Of a stretch of 12,748 nt of DNA, positions 6,473 through 12,748 are shown piece after piece. The stretch's first letter is position 1. Every line of letters starts with the position of its first letter. The DNA comes from Erythrobacter sp. (lineage in GTDB: Bacteria > Pseudomonadota > Alphaproteobacteria > Sphingomonadales > Sphingomonadaceae), in the NCBI GenBank assembly GCA_003483125.1, contig DMWU01000022.1:1-12748 (forward strand), read 5' to 3'. Position numbers and translations under genes: made by a program. The notes under the pieces are model-generated. The model was not told where the DNA came from, did no database searches, and was given only the letters and a program-made list of their open reading frames with translations.

Positions 6473-8272
6473 CTACATGCCGTAGGAAATAACCAGCAAA
6501 AGCGAAAGCGTGGTGACCATAAGCAAAACCAACGGAACACCCGTCCGGATGTAATCACGAAACTCGTAATTGCCCTCAGTCATGATCAGCATATTGGTCT
6601 GATAGGCAATCGGCGTCGCGTAGCAGAGGTTGCAACCAAACAGCACTGCAAGGATCAATGGCTCTGCCGGCAGGCCTAGTTGCGTTGCGATATTGAATGC
6701 AATGGGAGTGCCCACTGTCGCCGCTGTTGCATTAGAAGCAAAATTGGTCAGCAACGTCACGAACAGCATAATAGCAGCAAGCACGCCTGCTGGCGGCAAG
6801 ACCTGCAGCCCCAGCGACAGGGCTTCACCAAGCCAGGCTGCGGCCCCGCTTTCCAGCACGACTCGTCCTACGGCAATACTGGCGGCCACCAATACGATCA
6901 CCTTTGCCGAGAGAGCGCGCCCGACACGGTCAAACTTAACGCAACCGGTCAGGAACATCAGTATCGCACCTGCCAACGCCGAGATTGCGATCGGGAATAC
7001 GCCGATGGATGCTGTGAACACCGATACGAACATGATCACGGCTGAAAGCAGAGCCTCTGATTTTCGCGGTAGCTCACGCGCGCCCTCAAGCATCAGCAAA
7101 CTATCTGCGCGGGCAAAGCCTTGCAGGTCGGCAGGCAGCCCCATTGCCAACACAACATCGCCTTCAGCAATTCTCAAGTCGCCTGTATCGCTGAGCTGTT
7201 CATGCCCGCCGATGAGCCTTTCAGGGCGGTGAATACCCAGGATCGCGACACCATATAGATCGGCAATGCCAGAGGTCGGCAGCGTACGACCGATGAGGCG
7301 TGAGTCGGCCGTCACCGTCATTTCAACAACGGTCATATCCTGAGCCTGATTGACCGATTCGCGGCGAATTCGATCGAGCACCCAACTTGGCGCAAGCTCA
7401 CCCTTGAGTATCCTGACTGCGTCCTCCAGCGCCTCATGCGTGCCGGAAATCTGCAGCTTTTGCTGCGGCTGCAGCGGACCCTTTGGCACCTCGAGCAGTT
7501 TGATGTCCTTGGGCAAGCGGTGCATGATCTGGGAAATATCTTCGCCCAGGAAATCACTGTTGCTTCCGATCCGCAGCCGCGTGTGGAACTGGCGGTTCTC
7601 ATGGCTGGTTTCGACACGGTTGTCGCCGAGTAGACGCGGCATCACCAGCCAAAGATAAGGCAAGGCAACCAACGCCGCCACCAGAACAATTGGCGTATAG
7701 TGGAACACGCCCATTTGCGGCATGCCGAGATCAACCGCGATGGATACAACCAAGATGTTTGTCGATGTACCAATCGTCGTTGCCATCCCCCCGATAAGCA
7801 CCGCGGCATTGAGAGGAATCAGTGTCTTGGATGCGGGCATGGCACCGCGCGCAGCCAAGGCTACAAAGATAGGCAACAACAATACCAAGACCGGCGTATC
7901 GTTCACTGCCATGGAGAGGAAGAATGCCAGTAAGAGTGAAATCAACAAGCCAAGCTGCAGATTGAACTTGAATACACGCTCCAGCAATCGTGCTGCCGGA
8001 TCGAGTGCACCGGTAACGACCAAACCCCTCCCCAAGATCATGAGCGAGCAGATCGTAATCAGTGCATAATGCCCGAACCCGCCAAAGGCGAGTTGCAGGC
8101 CATCAGTCGGGCGTGCGCCCTCAAGCGGGAAGAAGTAGAGGCCCACCGCGATTACCGCGATGGTCAGAAGCGAAATGATCTCCACCGACATCCGGCCACG
8201 CGCGAACGCAACGAACATTGCGACGGTAATCGCCATCGCCGCCATGGCATGAAGAGATGGTAACCCCAGCAT
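6473..8272 (-). CDS. SLC13-family permease with two RCK_C (TrkA-C) domains
   Basis: Inner-membrane anion transporter of the SLC13/DASS type; known substrates of the group include dicarboxylates, citrate, sulfate and phosphate. The 599 residues show an N-terminal membrane half (about 1-212) with NDTPVLVLLLPI (124-135) and the SNT-like GTSTN (168-172), a cytosolic middle with two RCK_C-like regions (about 220-298 and 312-396), and a C-terminal membrane half (about 405-599) with NFASNATAATVGTPIAF (510-526) and YQTNMLI (557-563). AGGGTGA lies before the ATG. It is convergent with the aceA unit. Proteins with RCK_C inserts are often annotated as sulfate permeases, but the substrate cannot be decided here; proximity to aceA makes a C4-dicarboxylate conceivable. 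Confidence 0.9.
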   Translation of the reverse strand: MLGLPSLHAMAAMAITVAMFVAFARGRMSVEIISLLTIAVIAVGLYFFPLEGARPTDGLQLAFGGFGHYALITICSLMILGRGLVVTGALDPAARLLERVFKFNLQLGLLISLLLAFFLSMAVNDTPVLVLLLPIFVALAARGAMPASKTLIPLNAAVLIGGMATTIGTSTNILVVSIAVDLGMPQMGVFHYTPIVLVAALVALPYLWLVMPRLLGDNRVETSHENRQFHTRLRIGSNSDFLGEDISQIMHRLPKDIKLLEVPKGPLQPQQKLQISGTHEALEDAVRILKGELAPSWVLDRIRRESVNQAQDMTVVEMTVTADSRLIGRTLPTSGIADLYGVAILGIHRPERLIGGHEQLSDTGDLRIAEGDVVLAMGLPADLQGFARADSLLMLEGARELPRKSEALLSAVIMFVSVFTASIGVFPIAISALAGAILMFLTGCVKFDRVGRALSAKVIVLVAASIAVGRVVLESGAAAWLGEALSLGLQVLPPAGVLAAIMLFVTLLTNFASNATAATVGTPIAFNIATQLGLPAEPLILAVLFGCNLCYATPIAYQTNMLIMTEGNYEFRDYIRTGVPLVLLMVTTLSLLLVISYGM

Positions 8273-8360
8273 CGTCTTTCACCCTGATTCCCAAAGCAAA
8301 AGGAAAATTACAAGCTATTTTCGTGAAGTTGGGTTTCGGCCGTGCCGAATATTCTGTGAG

Positions 8361-8445
8361 TGGTGCCCCTGGCCCGACTCGAACGGGCACTTCCGAAGAA
8401 AAGCGATTTTGAGTCGCTCGCGTCTACCAATTCCGCCACAGGGGC
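8361..8445 (-). tRNA. tRNA-Leu(CAA), CCA encoded
   Basis: On the minus strand the acceptor arms GCCCCTG (8445-8439) and CAGGGGC (8371-8365) pair fully, followed by discriminator A and an encoded CCA (8363-8361). The anticodon arm AGCGA-CTCAAAA-TCGCT gives anticodon CAA, reading UUG codons. A long variable arm (TTTCTTCGGAAG region) marks it as class II, and the T arm contains GTTCGAGTC. 85 bases including CCA. Confidence 0.97.
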
Positions 8446-8457
8446 TCACCAAATGGA

Positions 8458-8483
8458 AGGCGGCTGTTAGCCTCGTGCCGCCT
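8458..8483 (-). terminator. Possible weak terminator after suhB
   Basis: AGGCGGC/GCCGCCT form a perfect 7-base stem around a 12-base loop between the end of the inositol-phosphatase gene and tRNA-Leu. On the minus strand it is followed by TCCATTT, a poor T run, so termination may be partial or the hairpin may be a processing signal upstream of the tRNA. Confidence 0.4.
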
Positions 8484-8500
8484 GCGCATCAAGCCTGCAA

Positions 8501-9322
8501 TCAGCTTTTCAGGGATGCGGCGAGCAATTTGTGTAGTTTGGAGTGCAATGCGTCATTTGCGGCCAGTACTTCGCGCGCATGGATTGGCTGTGATCGTCCG
8601 CGATAATCGCTGACAAAGCCACCAGCTTCTCGCACAAGCAAGCAGCCGGCAGCTGTGTCCCAATCGCTGAGGCCGCTTTCCCAGAAACCATCAAATCTCC
8701 CGGCTGCAAGCCAGGCAAGATCAAGCGATGCTGCGCCAAAACGCCGAATGCCAGCAACCTGCGGGCCGATCGCGCTGTAAATCTTGGTCCACTCAGCCGG
8801 GTCACCAGCACCCTGGAATGGAATACCCGTGGCAATCAGCGCCTCTGATAGGTTCCTACGTGCAGATACTCGCAGGCGGGCATCATGCAGCCATGCGCCG
8901 CTCGACTTTTCTGCCCAGAAAGTTTCGTCGGTGATCGGCTGGTAGATCACGCCGGCGACCACATCGCCCCAGCCGCTGCCATCTAGTTTCGGTTCTTGAG
9001 CGGCAATGGAAATTGCAAAATGCGGAATGCCGTGCAGGAAATTGCTCGTCCCGTCGAGCGGATCGATGATCCATCGGGGCTTTGTAGGATCGCCTTCGAT
9101 CGTGCCAGCCTCTTCAAGCACAAAACCCCAGTCAGGGCGTGCAGAAAGCAGCTCGTCATAGAGCGTACGCTCGGCGCGCATGTCCGCCTTCGATACGAAG
9201 TCCGCAGGCCCCTTGCGACTAACCTGCAAATGTTCGACTTCGCCGAAGTCACGCCGCAAGCGTCCGCCCGCCTTGCGAGCAGCGCGCTCCATTACACGAA
9301 TAAGGCCGGTTATAACTGCCAT
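8501..9322 (-). CDS. suhB: Inositol monophosphatase family protein (SuhB-like)
   Basis: Mg-dependent sugar-phosphate phosphatase fold; family members hydrolyse inositol-1-phosphate or related phosphates, and E. coli SuhB also takes part in rRNA transcription antitermination. The metal-binding signatures are complete: LEEAG (69-73), WIIDPLDGTSNFLHG (84-98) and WDTAAGCLLVREAGG (221-235), with Asp87, Asp90 and Asp222 as expected ligands. The 273 residues are normal for the family. Its ATG is only six bases after the efp stop, so the two are co-transcribed and probably translationally linked. The substrate cannot be fixed from sequence: a 3'(2'),5'-bisphosphate nucleotidase (CysQ-like) or histidinol-phosphatase role is an alternative. 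Confidence 0.9.
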   Translation of the reverse strand: MAVITGLIRVMERAARKAGGRLRRDFGEVEHLQVSRKGPADFVSKADMRAERTLYDELLSARPDWGFVLEEAGTIEGDPTKPRWIIDPLDGTSNFLHGIPHFAISIAAQEPKLDGSGWGDVVAGVIYQPITDETFWAEKSSGAWLHDARLRVSARRNLSEALIATGIPFQGAGDPAEWTKIYSAIGPQVAGIRRFGAASLDLAWLAAGRFDGFWESGLSDWDTAAGCLLVREAGGFVSDYRGRSQPIHAREVLAANDALHSKLHKLLAASLKS

Positions 9323-9328
9323 GATCGA

Positions 9329-9892
9329 TTAGCCAGCTTTCCCGACATAGGTCTGGTCATAGACGTCGACGATGACACGCGTTCCGCTCTCAATATGCGG
9401 CGGCACCATGATACGCACGCCATTGTCCAAAACTGCAGGCTTGTAGCTTGAAGATGCGGTCTGCCCCTTAACTACCGCGTCGGCCTCGACAATTTCAGCT
9501 TCAATCTGTTGCGGCAACTGAACGCTGATGGGCTTCTCTTCCCATAGTTCCAGCTGTACCTGCATTCCATCTTGCAGGAACGGGCGCGCATCGCCCAGCA
9601 AGTCTGAAGGCAGCGAGATCTGCTCGAAAGTCTCTTGCTCCATAAAGACCAGCATATCGCCATCTTCATAGAGGAACTGATACTCTTTTGTGTCGAGCCG
9701 CACACGTTCGACACTATCTGCACTGCGGAAGCGGACATTCGTTTTGCGGCCATCCTGCAGGTTCTTCATTTCGACCTGCATGTAGGCCCCGCCCTTGCCA
9801 GGCTGCGTGTGCTGGATCTTGGCAACTTTCCAGATGCCATTTTCATATTCCAGGATATTGCCGGGGCGGATATCGACGCCACTGATCTTCAT
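9329..9892 (-). CDS. efp: Translation elongation factor P
   Basis: EF-P binds stalled ribosomes at proline stretches and promotes peptide-bond formation. All three beta-barrel domains are present in 187 residues, the usual length, starting [19 protein letters not shown]. The tip loop is QPGKGGAYM, with the conserved lysine at position 33 where beta-lysylation occurs in organisms that have EpmA/EpmB. The C-terminal signature [15 protein letters not shown] is intact. AAGAAGG lies upstream of the ATG. It is first in a two-gene unit with the inositol-phosphatase gene and divergent from a small exported protein. Neither epmA nor epmB is in the window, so modification cannot be judged. Confidence 0.97.
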   Translation of the reverse strand: MKISGVDIRPGNILEYENGIWKVAKIQHTQPGKGGAYMQVEMKNLQDGRKTNVRFRSADSVERVRLDTKEYQFLYEDGDMLVFMEQETFEQISLPSDLLGDARPFLQDGMQVQLELWEEKPISVQLPQQIEAEIVEADAVVKGQTASSSYKPAVLDNGVRIMVPPHIESGTRVIVDVYDQTYVGKAG

Positions 9893-10019
9893 GAGACTTT
9901 GCCTTCTTGCGGGAAATATGGCCCAGAGGCCATGAATGCTGCGCGCGCCCTTAGCTTAGGCTTCACTGTGGGGCAAGCTGGCTGGTTCATTGCGCGTTAG
10001 CGTGCTAGCGGACATTCCG

Positions 10020-10379
10020 ATGAGATATGCGACCACATTTGCAGTTTTGCCTGCGCTTTGGCTAGCTGCGCCCGCCGAGGCTGCACAAGGCGGCTCTATT
10101 CGTACAATGCCTCAAGGGTATTATGAATGTGCCCTTCCTGGCGATGCATCGACTAGGGCATGGGTGCCGGTTGAAGGCGCGCATTTCATGATCGACAATG
10201 CCTCCAGTTACGAGACCGAAGATGGCCGCGGGACCTATCTGCTTACAGGCAAGGATCTGATTTTCACGCGCGGACCACTAAAAGGCCAACGATTCCGCAG
10301 GATTAGTGACAAGGCTCTGCGCGATCTGGAAAAAAATGGATCTTTGGGTCGCATGCGCTGCGTCCGCAAAACGCGCTGA
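10020..10379 (+). CDS. 119-residue exported protein of unknown function
   Basis: A short protein with a clear Sec signal peptide: MRYATTFAVLPALWLAAPAEA with an AXA cleavage site near residue 21, leaving a mature protein of about 98 residues. The mature part has two cysteines, in YYECALPGD and RMRCVRKTR, which could form one disulfide in the periplasm. The central part (AWVPVEGAHFMIDNASSYE, then GRGTYLLTGKDLIFTRGPLKG) looks like a small beta-rich domain. I chose ATG 10020 rather than a TTG at 9990 because the signal peptide begins cleanly there. It is divergent from efp with about 127 bases between and convergent with thiE. I do not recognise a named family. Confidence 0.8.
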   Translation: MRYATTFAVLPALWLAAPAEAAQGGSIRTMPQGYYECALPGDASTRAWVPVEGAHFMIDNASSYETEDGRGTYLLTGKDLIFTRGPLKGQRFRRISDKALRDLEKNGSLGRMRCVRKTR

Positions 10380-10399
10380 ACTGGCGGAATTTTGAAGTC

Positions 10400-11020
10400 C
10401 TAATCTTCCATTTGCTGTCTGAAAGCCTCGATCGCCTTTACTTCATCGCCTGACCATACCGCCCCAGATATAGCCAGGAAATCTGCTCCGGCGTGTTCCA
10501 AAGGACGGCAATTCTCAGATGTGATGCCGCCTATCGCTACACATGGAATCTCGAATAGCTGGCTCCACCAGCTCAGTAGCTCGGGCTCGGCAGTATGTTC
10601 GGTATCTTTCGTTGTCGATGGATAGAATGCGCCAAAAGCGACATAATCGGCACCGGCCTCACCCGCTTCCATCGCCAAATGGCGCGAGGCGTGGCAGGTC
10701 ACGCCAATCTGGGCTTCCCGACCTAATTGCTCGCGCGCCTCCTTCGGATCGCCATCCTTCTGGCCCAAATGAACGCCGTCAGCCCCGATCCGCTTGGCGA
10801 GCGAAACGCTGTCATTAACGATGAAGGCCACTTCACGTTCTGCGCATATTTCTTGCAACGGTTTTGCCAATCGCGCTGCCTCGTGCTGGTCTATGTCCTT
10901 CACACGAAACTGGAACGCGGTAACAATGCCTTCCCCAGCATCAAGCGCGCGCGCTAGCCGAGACGGGAAGTCACCCGAAACATCGATCGGCGAAATGAGA
11001 TATATCTGGCGGTCGCTCAT
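10400..11020 (-). CDS. thiE: Thiamine phosphate synthase
   Basis: Joins the pyrimidine HMP-PP and thiazole phosphate halves of vitamin B1 to give thiamine phosphate; a TIM barrel. Family motifs are in order: QFRVKD (37-42), ND (69-70), DGVHLGQKD (81-89), GVTCH (106-110, usually G(V/I)S-type), FGAFYPSTTK (129-138), AIGGIT (162-167) and ISGAVW (184-189), covering the phosphate and pyrophosphate binding loops. The 206 residues are near the normal length. It lies 50 bases after an uncharacterised gene on the same strand and 20 bases from a convergent gene. No TPP riboswitch (THI box) was recognised upstream. A TenI-like paralogue is the alternative, but the pyrophosphate-binding residues look intact. 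Confidence 0.9.
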   Translation of the reverse strand: MSDRQIYLISPIDVSGDFPSRLARALDAGEGIVTAFQFRVKDIDQHEAARLAKPLQEICAEREVAFIVNDSVSLAKRIGADGVHLGQKDGDPKEAREQLGREAQIGVTCHASRHLAMEAGEAGADYVAFGAFYPSTTKDTEHTAEPELLSWWSQLFEIPCVAIGGITSENCRPLEHAGADFLAISGAVWSGDEVKAIEAFRQQMED

Positions 11021-11070
11021 ACTCGCGCCACTAGCCGCAGATTACGCAAGCAACAAGATGGGCAGGAGCT

Positions 11071-11577
11071 CTAAATCTTTCGGCTGTCATACGCCCATTG
11101 CAGCAATGCCTGGCGCTGACGCGGCCTACAGAAAGGATCGCCTGGCTCGCAGTTCTTGATTATTTGTCCCTTGTGGCGTGCAAAGGCACGCCAGCGCTTG
11201 ACCTGCCTTTCATCATCTTCGTGTCGGCGGCCCATGAAATAGCGGCAATACCATTGAAACCAGCCGCGCGGGTCATCCTCATGTATCCACCCCTTGCGTC
11301 GCCATTCGGCAAGCGGCTGGCTGGCAAGAATGCCGAAATGATTGAAATTGGCATCCGCCCTTTGCGGTGAGAGTCTTGCATCGGCGAACCATTGTGAAGG
11401 GAACTCGTCGGCGCAATCGCACATATACTTGCCGCCGAATACACCCAGTCGAAGCATTTCAGCAGGCGTCAACTCTGGCTCAAAGCCTTCAGCGAATTCC
11501 TTACCCATTGGCGCGCTAAGTTGATAGCGATAGTCGCGCTGCATCTTATCATTCACCTCGATCCAATCGCCGATCAA
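11071..11577 (-). CDS. Conserved protein of unknown function, TTG start
   Basis: 168 residues, cytosolic (no signal peptide or membrane segment), strikingly rich in aromatics and arginine: DYRYQLSAPMGKEF (15-28), LGVFGGKYMCDCADEFPSQWF (around 44-64), GWFQWYCRYFMGRR (105-118), a cluster NCEPGDPFCRPRQRQALLQW near the C-terminus. Five cysteines, including CDC and NC...FC, might bind metal. I recall similar uncharacterised proteins in diverse bacteria and some fungi, but know no function. The start is TTG at 11577, fixed by a perfect AGGAGG five bases upstream; the next internal ATG would cut off the WIEVND segment. It precedes thiE by 50 bases on the same strand, so shared transcription is likely but a role in thiamine synthesis is not implied. 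Confidence 0.8.
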   Translation of the reverse strand: MIGDWIEVNDKMQRDYRYQLSAPMGKEFAEGFEPELTPAEMLRLGVFGGKYMCDCADEFPSQWFADARLSPQRADANFNHFGILASQPLAEWRRKGWIHEDDPRGWFQWYCRYFMGRRHEDDERQVKRWRAFARHKGQIIKNCEPGDPFCRPRQRQALLQWAYDSRKI

Positions 11578-11582
11578 ACTGA

Positions 11583-11588
11583 CCTCCT
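11583..11588 (-). promoter_or_regulatory. Ribosome binding site setting the TTG start
   Basis: A perfect AGGAGG on the minus strand, five bases before TTG 11577-11575. No ATG or GTG lies at this distance, so the TTG is the likely initiator of the uncharacterised 168-residue protein. Confidence 0.75.
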
Positions 11589-11638
11589 GATTCCAGCGTT
11601 CATGCCCTGCTCAAAAATGCATGTTAGAAGATGGCGCA

Positions 11639-12082
11639 ATGCTTCGCCAAGTTCCCATTATTGTGCAGTTCTGCATTGTTCTTGCGGCTCTGCCCGCTTG
11701 CTCTACAGCTGCGGATCGACCTGGAGTTCCCGGCTGCCGGACAATGGAATGTGTTGGAGTAGGTGAGACACAACAGGTGTGGGACAATGTATCGATCACA
11801 CCAGTCGAGGTGCTGGAGGATAGCCGCTGCCCGATTGAGGCCGAATGTGTATGGGAGGGCCGCGTCCGGCTGAAGGCGCAAATCGATCTGGATGACGCTG
11901 TTAGTTATCTGACGCTCGATAGCGACGAGCCGTTGCGTATAAGTGGCGGCTCTCTCTCTTTCGCCGAAATTGCACCGGATATGTCAACCGCCTGGGCACC
12001 AATCCGGCAAAAAGATTACCGTTTTGGATTCAGATTCGCTCCAGACATCATGGAAGATGCAGACGCGCCAACTGAGCAGTGA
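11639..12082 (+). CDS. Small predicted lipoprotein with CxxxxECVWEG motif
   Basis: 147 residues starting MLRQVPIIVQFCIVLAALPAC: one Arg, a hydrophobic core and a lipobox-like LPAC, so the mature protein would be lipid-anchored at Cys21 in the periplasm. The mature part has further cysteines in GCRTMEC and in DSRCPIEAECVWEGRVRL. The DSRCP-x4-CVW(A/E)G pattern recurs in uncharacterised bacterial secreted proteins I have seen, and the two Cys probably form a disulfide. The C-terminus is acidic (MEDADAPTEQ). I preferred ATG 11639 to the in-frame ATG 11621 because the shorter form gives a normal lipoprotein signal and has AGAAG upstream. Convergent with the aldolase gene, six bases between stops. 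Confidence 0.75.
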   Translation: MLRQVPIIVQFCIVLAALPACSTAADRPGVPGCRTMECVGVGETQQVWDNVSITPVEVLEDSRCPIEAECVWEGRVRLKAQIDLDDAVSYLTLDSDEPLRISGGSLSFAEIAPDMSTAWAPIRQKDYRFGFRFAPDIMEDADAPTEQ

Positions 12083-12088
12083 GCCCGA

Positions 12089-12748
12089 TTAGCCTGCCAT
12101 TGAGGCTGCCTGAATCTGATCAATCGCCTTGCCTAGCGCCGCATCAAATTCCTCGTCAGTCTGGCCCTTGCGCAAATCCTGCAAAAGTCCACGACTGAAG
12201 CTGGCAATCATACCCGCGTTCTTCGCCAAATGCTCGCAAGCATCATCCGTAGAATAACCACCAGAGAGGGCGACAACGCGCAATACGTTCGGGTGCACAA
12301 TCACCGGCGCATAAAGGTCAGGCTCAACCGGAATTGAGAGCTTCAGCATTATCTTGCGACCCTCAGGCAAAGCGTCGAGCCCTTTGAGTATCTCTCTCAG
12401 AAGCATGCGCTCCCCCTCAGCACGATCAGACGCCGTGATGTCATATTCAGGCTCCAAGATCGGAACGAGACCCGCATCGGCGATACGATTGCCATACTCG
12501 AATTGCTGAGCGACGTTGGCAGCAATCCCTTCCGGGTTTGCAGACTTAATCACTGAACGCATCTTGGTGCCGAACATTCCCGCAGCCACGGACTTCTCAA
12601 GCAGAGCATCTAGCTTGTCCATTGCCTTCATCAATTGGACACCGTTGGCCTCGTCTTCCAAGCCTTGATCAACCTTGACGAAGGGAACAACGCCACGCGC
12701 ATTGAGCGCATCTGCAGTCTGCATGCCTTCAACTTCGCCATCCATAGC
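12089..12748 (-). CDS. Class I fructose-bisphosphate aldolase (5' part missing)
   Basis: Reversibly cleaves fructose-1,6-bisphosphate into dihydroxyacetone phosphate and glyceraldehyde-3-phosphate through a Schiff-base lysine. The visible 220 codons match the C-terminal three quarters of the roughly 300-residue class I bacterial family: GVVPFVKVDQGL, VQLMKAMDKLDALL, GMFGTKMRSVI, VPILEPEYDI, IMLKLSIP (with the likely Schiff-base Lys) and VLRVVALSGGYS, then ASFSRGLLQDL. The frame stays open through the right edge, so the start, about 80 codons away, is outside. The internal ATG at 12745 lies within the conserved region and is not the start. No metal-binding class II motifs are present. Confidence 0.92.
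   Translation of the reverse strand, partial: AMDGEVEGMQTADALNARGVVPFVKVDQGLEDEANGVQLMKAMDKLDALLEKSVAAGMFGTKMRSVIKSANPEGIAANVAQQFEYGNRIADAGLVPILEPEYDITASDRAEGERMLLREILKGLDALPEGRKIMLKLSIPVEPDLYAPVIVHPNVLRVVALSGGYSTDDACEHLAKNAGMIASFSRGLLQDLRKGQTDEEFDAALGKAIDQIQAASMAG

Noticed and set aside
8361..8445. tRNA-Leu as an integration site
   Set aside because: Both flanks are ordinary chromosomal genes; no integrase, no repeat of the tRNA 3' end and no change of gene character was seen.
9918..9933. ATGGCC-CAGA-GGCCAT hairpin between efp and the divergent exported protein gene
   Set aside because: A 6-base stem with a 4-base loop, no T run and no match to a known riboswitch or leader; too common by chance to call.
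10020..12082. PEP-CTERM sorting signals in the two small exported proteins
   Set aside because: Neither ends in a PEP motif followed by a membrane segment and basic tail; one ends RMRCVRKTR and the other in an acidic tail, so they are not visible exosortase substrates.

Overview
The window looks like the chromosome of an alphaproteobacterium of the Sphingomonadales, most likely an Erythrobacteraceae-type marine bacterium. This rests on gene content (a PEP-CTERM/exosortase PrsK-PrsR pair, a long-form isocitrate lyase with a divergent short-chain acyl-CoA type regulator, a class I fructose-bisphosphate aldolase) and on moderate GC with overlapping and GTG/TTG starts. No direct taxonomic marker was tested. 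There is no plasmid, phage, transposon or CRISPR signature; coding is dense and the longest gene-free stretch is about 220 bases.

Region 1 (1-2815, minus strand) is a two-component system in one transcription unit: the membrane histidine kinase PrsK followed by, and overlapping by a few bases with, the sigma-54-type response regulator PrsR, which runs off the left end. In other bacteria these control exosortase/PEP-CTERM exopolysaccharide loci, so such a locus may lie to the left. Upstream of prsK (2816-3038) is an AT-rich region with a near-perfect dyad inside a plausible promoter spacer.

Region 2 (3039-6447) is a carbon-metabolism module. An XRE-type regulator of the ScfR/RamB class (minus) is divergent from aceA, isocitrate lyase (plus). 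The 145-base gap between them carries two near-identical TTTGTAA(C/G)TTT repeats and two inverted repeats, resembling RamB/PccR-type operators. aceA is followed by a 57-residue small protein gene and a strong intrinsic terminator.

Region 3 (6473-9892, minus) holds an SLC13-family transporter with two RCK_C domains, tRNA-Leu(CAA), an inositol-monophosphatase-family enzyme and elongation factor P.

Region 4 (10020-12748) mixes small exported proteins with housekeeping genes: a 119-residue secreted protein (plus, divergent from efp), thiE and an uncharacterised conserved protein (both minus), a small lipoprotein (plus), and the class I fructose-bisphosphate aldolase, cut off by the right end (minus). 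Isocitrate lyase, its acyl-CoA-type regulator, an anion/dicarboxylate-type transporter and a reversible aldolase together fit growth on acetate or fatty acids with gluconeogenesis, but that link is inference.

I did not find a clearly new system. The parts most worth a second look are the aceA/ScfR operator region, the small protein behind aceA, the GAFTGD variant in PrsR, and three uncharacterised proteins (at 10020, 11071 and 11639).
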